NCBI GenBank assembly: GCA_052387905.1
Contig: JBQTIR010000024.1
Coordinates: 119,573-183,572, forward strand
Length of the DNA: 64,000 nucleotides
Direction of reading: 5' to 3'
From: JBQTII01 sp052387905
GTDB lineage: Bacteria > Actinomycetota > Actinomycetes > Sporichthyales > Sporichthyaceae
The notes under the pieces were generated by a model. That model searched no databases and had not been told where the DNA came from. It saw nothing but the letters and a program-made list of their open reading frames with translations. Position numbers and translations under genes: made by a program. Shown here piece after piece: positions 26,134 to 35,031 of the stretch; positions within the stretch are counted from its first letter, which is position 1; each line of letters starts with the position of its first letter.

Positions 26134-27552
26134 GTGGCTACCCTTTCTAAGGGCGGGAACGCACCGCTCGTCATGACCTCTGCGCGAACGGTTCTCCAGT
26201 GGGAGGGCTCGAGCACACCTTTGGACATCGATCTCTGTGCGCTGCTCGTCGGCTCGTCCGGGAAGGTCGGAGCCGATGAGGATTTCGTCTTCTACAACCA
26301 ACCGACGCACCCTACGAATGCCGTCTTCCATGAGGGCAGGGTGGGGGCCTCCGACCGGATGCGGGTCGAGCTCACCATGCTCCCATCGGACGTCGAAAGA
26401 GTAGTGCTTGCAGCTTCGATTTCAGATGCCACCTTCGGCGATGTCCACGGGCTCGTTCTGATCGTCGAGGACGCTGCGACCGGCGCCGAAGAGCACAGGT
26501 TCGGCAATATGGGCGCGAGCACTGAGACCGCTTTCGTGGTCGGCGAGCTTTACCTGCGCAACGGCGCTTGGAAGTTCCGCGCCATCGGTCAGGGCTGGGA
26601 TTCTGGCCTAGCCGGGCTCGTGGCCGATTACGGCGTCAACGTTGAGGGACCTGCGGACGAGACGCCGACGGGATCATCGACACCCGCTTCGACACCTACG
26701 TCGGTATCTCAGACGCCCGCCGTGGTCACGCCACCGCCGATCGATTCGGCGCCCGACGTCGCGCCGGCACCGGTGGCCGGCACCACCCCAGGGATTTCCT
26801 ACACCCGCCCTGGCAAGCCCACGCCTCCGCCTGAGCCGACGCCAGCGCCCGAAGCGAGGGGGACTCCAGAGGCCACTTCCCGTATCGACTACGCGCGCCC
26901 GATGTCCACCACCGCCCGGCCGGCGAAACCCACAGCGGGGACGGCACAGCGCCGACGGGTGACGGCCGCCGCTGTTCCCCCGCGCTCCGACTCACTAGAC
27001 GCGGTCCCGTCCACTCCAGCCACTGGCGAGTCCGTACAGCTGACCCGCGGCGGCGCGCCAGCTACCGAACACCTCTGGCTACGAGTCATAAGCGGAAACA
27101 ACGGAGCAGGACCCGCGACAGATGTATCGGCCCTGATCTACGACCGTGAAGGAACTCTGCGTGACCTAGCGTTCTACGGAATCCCGAGCGCACAGAGTGG
27201 GGCAGTGACGATCGTCGGTCAGTCGATCTCCGCTGCTCGTGAAGATACAACTGCGGTTGAGTTGCGCTTGAATGCGCTCGACCCGGCTGCGGCTGGGATC
27301 GTGATCGCCGCCACGAACTACCATGGTGAGAGTCTTACTCCCCATAGGACGATCCTCACAGAGATGGTAGTAGCAGACGGCACCGTGCTTGCGCGGATCG
27401 AGTGCCCCGCGCCGGGCTCATCTGCTGCACTCCTCGCGTCGCTGACCCGGACCGATAATGGTGTGTGGTTCATGACCGCGCTCGCAATCCCGACCGTGGG
27501 TCGTTCGGCGCGAAGCCTTGTTGGTGCGGGGCACTGGGCCCTGAGCGCCTGA
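26134..27552 (+). CDS. TerD-family protein with two TerD-like domains and Pro-rich linker
   Basis: 472 aa from a GTG at 26134 (ATLSKGGN is the canonical TerD start). Residues 1-175 are a TerD domain with the calcium-binding DEDFVFYNQP motif. A linker of about 110 residues is rich in Pro/Thr, then a second, diverged domain (about 295-472) has the same strand order but lacks DEDF. TerD proteins belong to the tellurite/chemical stress and phage-resistance network and often bind Ca2+ near membranes. It sits upstream of the HerA operon and shares the window with a TerY-P triad. Confidence 0.85.
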   Translation: MATLSKGGNAPLVMTSARTVLQWEGSSTPLDIDLCALLVGSSGKVGADEDFVFYNQPTHPTNAVFHEGRVGASDRMRVELTMLPSDVERVVLAASISDATFGDVHGLVLIVEDAATGAEEHRFGNMGASTETAFVVGELYLRNGAWKFRAIGQGWDSGLAGLVADYGVNVEGPADETPTGSSTPASTPTSVSQTPAVVTPPPIDSAPDVAPAPVAGTTPGISYTRPGKPTPPPEPTPAPEARGTPEATSRIDYARPMSTTARPAKPTAGTAQRRRVTAAAVPPRSDSLDAVPSTPATGESVQLTRGGAPATEHLWLRVISGNNGAGPATDVSALIYDREGTLRDLAFYGIPSAQSGAVTIVGQSISAAREDTTAVELRLNALDPAAAGIVIAATNYHGESLTPHRTILTEMVVADGTVLARIECPAPGSSAALLASLTRTDNGVWFMTALAIPTVGRSARSLVGAGHWALSA

Positions 27553-27575
27553 CGGCCAGTCACTGTTGCGTGATC

Positions 27576-28046
27576 TTAAGTCTGAGCCCGGTCAAGCCAG
27601 GCGAAGAAGTCGACGCAGCACTCCTGCAGCCACGGCAGGAGTGGGGGCGGTACGGCTGCTGCGTATGCAGCTGCCACCTCGCTCGCCACCGCGGTTGAGA
27701 CTGCTTCGTCGGCGAAGAAGGCTTTCCGCACTGCTGGCAGTTGATTCCGGATGATGGCGTGCGCGTCCCGCGGATGCATGGCCGCGCTGTGCACCGCTAT
27801 AACCGCGGGTCGGAAGTCACGGATGGGGGTGACCATCTTGGTACTGGCGAATGCGAGAAGAGTGGTCTCGCCTGCGTCCCCGGCGAACCAATGCGACGGG
27901 ACTTCGGAGTGGCCTGGATCGACCGGTCGATTCGGGGATGCGATCCCCACGACTGCAGGCCTGCCGAACCGCCGGGTGGGAACGGCAGGGGAGACGTACG
28001 ACTCCAGCGCGACAAGCTGGGCCACCGCGTCATACATGCGCGTCAT
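27576..28046 (-). CDS. Small unknown protein at the end of the HerA operon
   Basis: 156 aa (MTRMYDAVAQL start, ATG overlapping the upstream stop). Mixed alpha/beta with FASTKMVTPIRDFRP in the middle and an aromatic C-terminus. No motif known. As last gene of the HerA/C39 operon it could be an immunity-type protein for the peptidase upstream, but nothing in the sequence proves it. Convergent with the TerD gene, 23 bases apart. Confidence 0.55.
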   Translation of the reverse strand: MTRMYDAVAQLVALESYVSPAVPTRRFGRPAVVGIASPNRPVDPGHSEVPSHWFAGDAGETTLLAFASTKMVTPIRDFRPAVIAVHSAAMHPRDAHAIIRNQLPAVRKAFFADEAVSTAVASEVAAAYAAAVPPPLLPWLQECCVDFFAWLDRAQT

Positions 28047-29308
28047 CGCGTGCCTCTCTCCTCGTCCGTAGACCGGGCGGTCACCACCGACTCGTGATCT
28101 CTGTTGGTGTTGGTCCAGCACCGGTCCCAGGTGTCCAAGGGGATCACGTTGGCAGCGCCCTCGGGGTTCCCGGTGTCGTTGACCACGAACCCGGTGAGCT
28201 CGCCCGAATCTCGGTCGCGAACCGTTCCGGTGACCTGGACTGCATGATCCACCTTCGCGCGGTCATCGCCCAGGAAGGAGAATCGATAAGAATCGGAGGT
28301 GCCCCACAGCTCGCCAGAGTTCACCTCGGTGATGACACCGCGGCCTTCCTCCACCCGGGCCGCCAGCGCTTCCGAATCCGGGGGGTACTCGACCGAGCTC
28401 TCCACGCCGTTCGCATTCAGGAGCTCGCTGACTGCCCGTCCGTCGCTCACTCCGCCATTGCGGGCAGGGTCGTTGTCGGTCACGCAGAGCTGTCGCTCTA
28501 CCGCCTGATCCACGACGTCACTCTCGCTTGCATCCACACCACAATCCCGGAGGACCTCCGAGGTCGAGGCCAGAGCACAATCGCTCTGGAAGGCACGGTC
28601 GTTCTGGCCTTGCAGGTGCCACAGTTCAGCACGGTTGACAGGGTCCCCGCCCAGCACCTCACCGGCGTCCTGTCGCGCCACAAGGTCGGCCTTGGCGTCG
28701 GCAACCACCATCTGTTCTTGGACGTCCCGTACGTCCGTTGCTGGCGCGTCGGCGGGCATATCGGTCGGGGCGCCCCCCGGGTCGTAGTACTCGACCTCCT
28801 TGGTCTGCGCGGGGCCTTGGAACTCGACCTCTTTCGCGGGTGCGGGCCCTTGGAACTCGACCTCCTTGACGGCCGAATCCTGAGACTGCTGCTCCGCCCA
28901 TGCCTCGGCCTGGTCGCGATACTCGGCTGAGGTCACCGAGGGCGGGCCTTCAGCAAGGGCCGCGGCAACGTCCTCCCGGGCCTCGTCAATGTCGAAGACC
29001 CGTGCGACCTCGGCGCGGGCGGCATCCTGCGCGGCCTGCTCCGGGTGCTCGGTAGCGCCGTCGGGCAGCGTTTCGTAGGCTGCATCGCCCTCATCGACGG
29101 GGCCGGGCTCGCCTTGATCCGGCCAGGCGTCGTAGTCCACGTCGCCCTCATCCACAGGGCTGGGCTCGCCCCGGCCCGGCTCAGCGTCGTAGTCCGCATC
29201 ACCCTCGTCGTAGGAATCCTGGTGGGTAGTGGAGTCCAGGGGGCCGCTGGCCGCCTCAACGCCCCGGTCACCGCCAGACTCCCCCCCGCCGGCGGACAAC
29301 TCAGGCAT
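28043..29308 (-). CDS. C39-like cysteine peptidase with repeat-rich N-terminus
   Basis: 421 aa from ATG 29308, overlapping the HerA stop by 8 nt. Residues 34-90 are three 19-residue repeats beginning DEGD; 148-180 are three 11-residue repeats beginning KEVE (FQGP in the first two, YYDP in the third). From about 235 on there is a papain/C39-like domain: Q241-S-D-C244, a helix, then VDHAVQVTG (H355) and VVNDTG (N377). No signal peptide, so it acts inside the cell or is delivered by its neighbours. C39 domains usually cut leader peptides at double glycines; here a regulatory cleavage is as likely. Confidence 0.65.
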   Translation of the reverse strand: MPELSAGGGESGGDRGVEAASGPLDSTTHQDSYDEGDADYDAEPGRGEPSPVDEGDVDYDAWPDQGEPGPVDEGDAAYETLPDGATEHPEQAAQDAARAEVARVFDIDEAREDVAAALAEGPPSVTSAEYRDQAEAWAEQQSQDSAVKEVEFQGPAPAKEVEFQGPAQTKEVEYYDPGGAPTDMPADAPATDVRDVQEQMVVADAKADLVARQDAGEVLGGDPVNRAELWHLQGQNDRAFQSDCALASTSEVLRDCGVDASESDVVDQAVERQLCVTDNDPARNGGVSDGRAVSELLNANGVESSVEYPPDSEALAARVEEGRGVITEVNSGELWGTSDSYRFSFLGDDRAKVDHAVQVTGTVRDRDSGELTGFVVNDTGNPEGAANVIPLDTWDRCWTNTNRDHESVVTARSTDEERGTR

Positions 29309-32084
29309 CCGACGCCCCCACCCGTCGCGCCAGCCAACGCCGGTCGAGCCCAAGTGCACCGACAGCCCGCGATATCCGATTCGCTTCGGTGCCGGCAGCG
29401 CACCCCAAGGAACGTGCGACGTCGTCCAAGACCGGCGGCGCACCCGCGAGCAGCGCGGGCCAGACCGTAGACACGCGATAACGGGCGTCGAGTTGTGTGA
29501 GCTGCTCGTCCCAGCTCGGACCGGGCAGATCGAAACCGGCTCCCGCCCAGTGGGCTGACCGAGGATGGGGGAGCGAGGTGTCGGCACCAGCAGGGTCGCC
29601 CCGCAAGTCCAGGCGTACGGACAAGTTCCGGAACTGACCGACCGCCCAACGCCACGGCGGGCGCTTGATGCCGCGGCCCGTGGCGGCCTGCTCCGCCATA
29701 CGGTCGGCCACGTCCGTGATGAACGCGGCAGGGTCGTGCCACTCCCGCACGAGCGGCAAGCGCCGCGCGACGGAGTCCGCCACCACCAGGCCGATCGCGC
29801 AGCGGACCCGCTCGGTGTCGGCGGCACGCAACCGCTCGAACCACGACCCGGCTGGCGTACCCAGCTCGTCCCAGGTGAGGTGCCCGACGACGGTCTGCTC
29901 CGCCCACAACACGACGGCCGGAGTCGCGAGGGCGCGCGAGGCCTCGAACTGGGCCAGGGTGAAGCGGTGCGTGGCGGACTCGGCCGGGATCGCAGCCGAT
30001 CGTGGGCCCAGGCGCGGTGCCGACGTCGCCGCCCCGGTACGGTCGCGCGCTCCGACGCGATCGATGCGCACCAACACCGGCCGGTCCATCCCGGCGCTGT
30101 GGGCGACCGCGGTCCCCGGCTCGAGTGCGACGACGTGCGCCGACTGATCGTCCGTCAGATTCATCGTCGCGCCGACGGTGCGGCGGTCGTCCTCCGCGGG
30201 TAGCCGGTGCATGATCTTGACCGCGCTGTTCTTCACGAGGTCCGGGATGACTTTCGAGGGGATCTGTTCGGCCACGACGACACCCTCCCCGTAGGAGCGG
30301 ATCTCGGCCAGCAGGTTCGCGAACATGGTCACCGCATGCGCCGAGGGACTCTCCTCGGCGACCCGGCGGAGTAGCCGGTGCGCCTCCTCGATGACCAACA
30401 CGTGGGACAGGCCGGGCTTACGCAGCCCGTGCTTCTGGCGGAGGCGCAGCTGCTCGACAAGCCGGATCACCAGGCTGCCGATGAAGAACGCCTTGTCCCG
30501 GTCGTCGCCCAGGTCCTCCACCTCGAAGACCACCGGTCGGCCGAGCAGGTCGTCGAGGTCGATCGGGTAGCCACCCTCGAAGAATCGCCCCGGCGTGCCA
30601 CTGCGCAGACTCTCGATCCGGACGCGGATGAACCCGCGCATGTTGTCGCGCACCTCGGCGCCGTAACCGAGTCCTTCGACGACGCCGAGAGACTCCCGCA
30701 CCAGGTCCCCGAGCACGGGCCATTCCGGCGGGCTCAGCGCCGGGTCCGACGCCGTGCCCGTGACAAGGTTCCAGCCCCGGGCCTGGTACGCCCGCGTCAG
30801 GCCCGCGCTCAGCACCTGGGGGAACGGTTCCTCCGCATCGAAGGAGGCAGTGAACAGTGCCTTCACCATGTCGAGGTGAGTCTGCAGCGGGAACGTGTGT
30901 CGTACGCCGCCCACCAGGAGAGAGCTGGGTTCGAGCGGGTTGATCATCGGCGGCGGCGCGTCCGGCACACCCGGCCGGATGACGACCATGGGGTTGCCGG
31001 GATCGAGCCACGGTGCCAGCGCGGAGTACTCGGCCTTGGCGGGCTCGATGACCATCCATGGGACGCCGTGCTGGTTCAGCGCCCACAGCAGCGCACGCAC
31101 GGTCTCCGACTTGCCGGAGCCGGTCGCGCCGCTGACGAAGACGTGCCGGTTGACGCTGTCGAAGGAGACGCCGAACGGCGCTGCGGGCGAGCGCGCGCCG
31201 TCGAGCACCGTACCCAGCCGGAGCTGGATCCGGTCCTCGACGTTCTGATCGAACTCGGGCAGTGGTGTCACGCGGACGCCGGGTAGCTCCCGAAACGGGG
31301 GGCGTGCGAGGGCGGCCACGGCGTCCGCTCCGACGACCACCGACATGGCCCCCCCGGGTTGGCCGTCGACCACGGTCTGGGCCGGGCGCGCGAGAAGGGG
31401 AACCTCTGCCAGGTCGGCGGATCCGGCCAGCATCGCGGCCGCCACCCGAGCGCCGGTGGCGTCGATGCCGCCGGTCCAGAGCTCCAGGCTCCAGCACCCG
31501 CTGCCGGCACTGCGGTCGAGGTACTCGAGGTTGCGCTCCGCCCGCGCCAACTGCCGACGATGCACACCGCGGCCGCTGCGCAGACCCTCCAGCCGGGCGA
31601 CCTCGTCGCTCAGAGCGTCGATGGCTGCGGCGATCTGTTCGGCGGCCACGGGGCGGGCTACCACCAGGAAACCCATCGGCTCGCCGTAGAGAGCGAAGAG
31701 GTCCTCGATCCGGTCGGCGTGCGTCTCGTCCGTGCCGGAGCCGGCGTCGAGGGCGAGCTCGGCCTGCTGCCACGATAGGCCCGCCAGCACACCTGCCGTG
31801 TCCTCGCTGCTCTGCCGCCGGCCGCGCGCGCCTGGCGGGAAGGCGACCTGTACCTCATCGGTTCCCGACCCTGCCTCGGCCCCGCCGACGAGAACCTGCA
31901 CCGGACCGTGCGCCCGCGTCCGCAGCCAGCTCACCACCACGGGGCGGCCGGCGCCGTGGGCGACCGCGAGCGGACCCAGGAGCCGGTGCCGGCCGTCCGC
32001 GCGGTCGCCGTCGGCTCGCAGCGGGATCTCGACGAGGCGATGGGTCAGGCCCGAACCCTCGCGCGGCAGCGAGCCGTCGGTCAC
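29301..32084 (-). CDS. HerA/FtsK-type hexameric ATPase
   Basis: 927 aa from a GTG that overlaps the preceding stop (GTGA). Walker A SGATGSGKSE lies near residue 322, with a following VIEPAKAEYSAL strand typical of HerA (DUF87); Walker B HVLVIEEAHRLL is near 563. The N-terminal 300 residues form a beta-rich and helical region, and a 250-residue C-terminal extension follows the motor. HerA motors translocate DNA with nuclease partners in repair and in several phage-defence systems. The next gene upstream encodes its Ser-rich partner, and the gene downstream the C39 peptidase; all overlap. Confidence 0.8.
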   Translation of the reverse strand: MTDGSLPREGSGLTHRLVEIPLRADGDRADGRHRLLGPLAVAHGAGRPVVVSWLRTRAHGPVQVLVGGAEAGSGTDEVQVAFPPGARGRRQSSEDTAGVLAGLSWQQAELALDAGSGTDETHADRIEDLFALYGEPMGFLVVARPVAAEQIAAAIDALSDEVARLEGLRSGRGVHRRQLARAERNLEYLDRSAGSGCWSLELWTGGIDATGARVAAAMLAGSADLAEVPLLARPAQTVVDGQPGGAMSVVVGADAVAALARPPFRELPGVRVTPLPEFDQNVEDRIQLRLGTVLDGARSPAAPFGVSFDSVNRHVFVSGATGSGKSETVRALLWALNQHGVPWMVIEPAKAEYSALAPWLDPGNPMVVIRPGVPDAPPPMINPLEPSSLLVGGVRHTFPLQTHLDMVKALFTASFDAEEPFPQVLSAGLTRAYQARGWNLVTGTASDPALSPPEWPVLGDLVRESLGVVEGLGYGAEVRDNMRGFIRVRIESLRSGTPGRFFEGGYPIDLDDLLGRPVVFEVEDLGDDRDKAFFIGSLVIRLVEQLRLRQKHGLRKPGLSHVLVIEEAHRLLRRVAEESPSAHAVTMFANLLAEIRSYGEGVVVAEQIPSKVIPDLVKNSAVKIMHRLPAEDDRRTVGATMNLTDDQSAHVVALEPGTAVAHSAGMDRPVLVRIDRVGARDRTGAATSAPRLGPRSAAIPAESATHRFTLAQFEASRALATPAVVLWAEQTVVGHLTWDELGTPAGSWFERLRAADTERVRCAIGLVVADSVARRLPLVREWHDPAAFITDVADRMAEQAATGRGIKRPPWRWAVGQFRNLSVRLDLRGDPAGADTSLPHPRSAHWAGAGFDLPGPSWDEQLTQLDARYRVSTVWPALLAGAPPVLDDVARSLGCAAGTEANRISRAVGALGLDRRWLARRVGASDA

Positions 32085-33634
32085 GGTGTCACCACGTGCA
32101 GGGTCGAGGTCTGGGGCGAGCGGCGGAGGCTGTTGCGGCAACTGGCGATGGTCACCGAGTCGTCGCCGACGATGAGCATCAGGTCGTCCGGCATCCGTTG
32201 CAGCACCTCAGGTTCGACGACGTACTCGTGGACGCGACCGGCCGAGGTGGTCGCCGTGTTCGACGTGGAACCGCCCCGCGACTGGTTGATGGACGTCCCC
32301 TGCTCGAAGGAACGACTCACCGATGTGCCGACGGAGCGGCTGAAGCTGAAGGCGCCACCGCCATAGGAGTTGCTACGGCCCGAAGTCCTGGTCGTGCTCG
32401 AGCCGCGTGAGCTCGACGTGCCGTAGGAGTTGCTCCAGTCCTGTGTTTGGCCTTCGGCGATCGAGATGCCGTTCACGACGAACTTGTACTCCCGTCCGAG
32501 GTGTTCGGAGGCTAGGGTCGCGTCCCTGATGTTCGGCATCTTCAGGAACAGTGCGAGGGACGAGCCTGCGTTGCCGAGCAGCCGCGCGCCCGCGTCGTCG
32601 ATCTCCGTGTACATGAGGACGAGGCACTTCCGGCCCCGGTGGGCCGCGTTGACCAGCTCGTCGCGGACTTCTGCCGCGAGGCGTTCTGCACCGACCACCA
32701 CGAGCAACTCGCTCGTGCCCCCTGCGGTGAACGTCTGCATTACCGCCCGCGCGAGCAGCTGGCGGCCGAGCTCGACCTCGTCCGTCGACCGGCCCGGCGC
32801 CACGTCGTACCAGCGGATCGAGGTCGCCGTGCCGCCGCCGACCAGCTCGGGCGCCCGCCCGGGTGCCTGACTGAATCCGCGCAGCGCCTCGAGGTCCATG
32901 TGCAGGTCACTGAGCCGGTCCTGGGACGTGCGGCGCTGGCTGACGGAGCTGGCGTAGTAGTCCTGCAGGTCACGCATCTCATCGACCGTCAGTCCGGCCA
33001 GCCGACCGCCGGCGCCCAGTGCGACGTCGACGGCCTCGACGATCCGGTCCAGCGTCACCTGTCCGCGCAGGAGCCGGACGACTCGCTCGAGCTCCTGACG
33101 TTCCTGCTGAGTCTGGCGCCCCGCGCTCCGGTCCGCCGAGATCCGCAGGGCGTCCACCAACAACGCGACAAGCTCATCCGAGCGGGGGTTGCCGAAGAGG
33201 TTGACCGTGCTGCCGCGCGCGCTGACCTCCTCGAACTGCGCGCGGTTGCGCTTCGCCGCTCGCATCTGCTTGCGTAGTGTCTCGGATAGGTTCCAGCCCG
33301 AGAGGTTGACGACGCGGCAGTGCCCGAGGCCGCTCTCCAGACCCGAAAGCACGAGCGTCGTGACCACCTGCTCGATCGCCTCGGTCGTTCCTCCGTAAAC
33401 CGGGACGACGTTGGCGTTGGCCGGTAGTGGGACAGGGAACCACGCGGGCCCGCCCAGGTGCGCCTGAAGGAGCCTGGCTTCGTCGGCCTCGACCGCCGCA
33501 CGCCATTGACGGTGCGCGAGTTCAAGATTGCTCTGGCCGGGGCCGGGCGGCCGGTCCAGCAGCGGGCTGCGTGGCCCCGGTCCCGGGTCGATCGGGTGCC
33601 ACCCCAGACTCAACGGTCGAAGGGGACCCGACAC
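32081..33634 (-). CDS. Unknown HerA partner with Ser/Gly-rich segment
   Basis: 517 aa from a GTG with GATGAGG upstream. Three parts: a nucleotide- or sugar-binding-like alpha/beta N-terminus (VVPVYGGTT, CRVVNLSGWN), a central helical part, and a low-complexity stretch around residues 405-455 dominated by Ser, Arg and Gly (SSSRGSSTT, GGAFSFSRS) before a short strand-rich end. It is the first gene of the operon, so it is probably a loading or sensing subunit of the HerA motor. No catalytic motif is certain. Confidence 0.6.
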   Translation of the reverse strand: MSGPLRPLSLGWHPIDPGPGPRSPLLDRPPGPGQSNLELAHRQWRAAVEADEARLLQAHLGGPAWFPVPLPANANVVPVYGGTTEAIEQVVTTLVLSGLESGLGHCRVVNLSGWNLSETLRKQMRAAKRNRAQFEEVSARGSTVNLFGNPRSDELVALLVDALRISADRSAGRQTQQERQELERVVRLLRGQVTLDRIVEAVDVALGAGGRLAGLTVDEMRDLQDYYASSVSQRRTSQDRLSDLHMDLEALRGFSQAPGRAPELVGGGTATSIRWYDVAPGRSTDEVELGRQLLARAVMQTFTAGGTSELLVVVGAERLAAEVRDELVNAAHRGRKCLVLMYTEIDDAGARLLGNAGSSLALFLKMPNIRDATLASEHLGREYKFVVNGISIAEGQTQDWSNSYGTSSSRGSSTTRTSGRSNSYGGGAFSFSRSVGTSVSRSFEQGTSINQSRGGSTSNTATTSAGRVHEYVVEPEVLQRMPDDLMLIVGDDSVTIASCRNSLRRSPQTSTLHVVTP

Positions 33635-33725
33635 AGCGCCTCATCTCGTTCACGGCCGGCGGACGCACCATAGTATTCAGCCGCACGACGCAAGGTCCCC
33701 ACTCATTCACTCGAACGAGGCGGTT

Positions 33726-34259
33726 GTGGCTGGACTTCTCAAGCAGCTCTTCGGCGGCGGCGACCGCGCGATCGTGCCGGCGCAATTGCTGCCACTCGAT
33801 GGTTCCTGCACCGTGCCAGGAATCTGCCGCCTCAGCCTGGTGTGGCCGTGGTTCGAAGTGCCGGATCGGCTGCCGCTGGTCGATGAGTTCGACCGCGACG
33901 TTGGTGTCACTCCGGTGCTCGAGCTCACCGCGCCCCGCAGTGACGACGACGTCTCCCTGATCATGTGGGTCGAGGCCGTCGCCGAACCGACCGGCGAAAC
34001 CGTCGTAGGCCCCGAATGGGGTAGTTCCGTGACCCGGGCCTACCCGGGCAGTCGAGTCGAGGTCAACGCACCCATTGCGCTGAATGGGGCGGTGGGGCGC
34101 CTCGCGCGGGTGTCCAACGGAACTCGCACCGCATGGCGCGTCATCGTGCCCCGCTTCAACTCGACAGTGCTGCTGGACGTCAGCGTGCCCGCTGCCCACG
34201 CCGACGCCTACTGGGTCCAGATCGAGACCATGCTCGCAACCTGGGGCTGGGAGTCCTGA
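33726..34259 (+). CDS. Unknown soluble protein
   Basis: 177 aa from GTG 33726 (VAGLLKQLFGG). All-beta composition with many W/V strands and no signal peptide. It is divergent from the HerA operon, so both may share a promoter in the 91 bases between them. No family recognised. Confidence 0.5.
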   Translation: MAGLLKQLFGGGDRAIVPAQLLPLDGSCTVPGICRLSLVWPWFEVPDRLPLVDEFDRDVGVTPVLELTAPRSDDDVSLIMWVEAVAEPTGETVVGPEWGSSVTRAYPGSRVEVNAPIALNGAVGRLARVSNGTRTAWRVIVPRFNSTVLLDVSVPAAHADAYWVQIETMLATWGWES

Positions 34260-34403
34260 GCGAGCTACTCGTCGTCGATATCGGAGCGGGTGACGCATTC
34301 GGCTCCACCGCGCTGCCGCCAAAGTAGACCAGGCGAGCGCGCCCCAGGATCCGTCATCGCCTTGTCCCTCGTCCCAACCAACATGCCTGGTCACTACAGC
34401 CAG

Positions 34404-34832
34404 TCAGTCGTCGTAAACGTCGTAGTACTCATCGAGCTTCGTCTGCTTGCCCGCGAATACTCGCCACGTCCTGAACCCGTACTCGCTGGACCGGGTGCCG
34501 TTCTTGTCGATGATCCGCTCCCGATCGAGATTGATCGCGGTCACCCCGTTGAAGTCACCGCGGTAGTCCAATGTGTGCTTGCCGATCCGAAGCGAGCCGG
34601 ACTTGCAGCCGTCGTTCCGGAATCGTGCGAAGAAGCGGTCGTCGATGTCGATGCGCAGCGACTCCCCGGGCTTGAGCGACCCCAAGCCATGGACGCACAC
34701 CCTGACCTTGCCGGTGGAATCCGCTGCCGCCGGCATCGCCCCTGCGAAGACCCCGAGAACGACCGACCCTGCAGTGAGTAACCCAATCGATGCAGCGACA
34801 CCGCCGCCGCACCTCTTCTGGCGGATCTTCAC
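34404..34832 (-). CDS. Secreted small protein
   Basis: 142 aa from GTG 34832. The first ~37 residues are a signal peptide (positive KIRQKR, hydrophobic core, cleavage after PAAA). The mature part is beta-rich with two cysteines (VCVHG, DGCKSG) that probably form a disulfide. No catalytic motif. A neighbouring secreted protein at 36.9 kb has the same size and plan, suggesting a pair of exported factors. Confidence 0.6.
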   Translation of the reverse strand: MKIRQKRCGGGVAASIGLLTAGSVVLGVFAGAMPAAADSTGKVRVCVHGLGSLKPGESLRIDIDDRFFARFRNDGCKSGSLRIGKHTLDYRGDFNGVTAINLDRERIIDKNGTRSSEYGFRTWRVFAGKQTKLDEYYDVYDD

Positions 34833-35031
34833 GTGAGTACCTCTCGCGTTGAAACGGTCCAGGCCACAAAGTTGAGCGGAGCTGACCGGCCGGCTGCTAA
34901 TGCACCGCAGTGTCCGACGTCGCATCCGGTGTCGTTGCTCCGACGGTAGGTGGCCATACCCATGGGAACCAGCCTGTTGCGCAGCAGCCCCCTACGTCGC
35001 GCTGGCGTCCAAGTCCAGCTGATTCGGCGCA

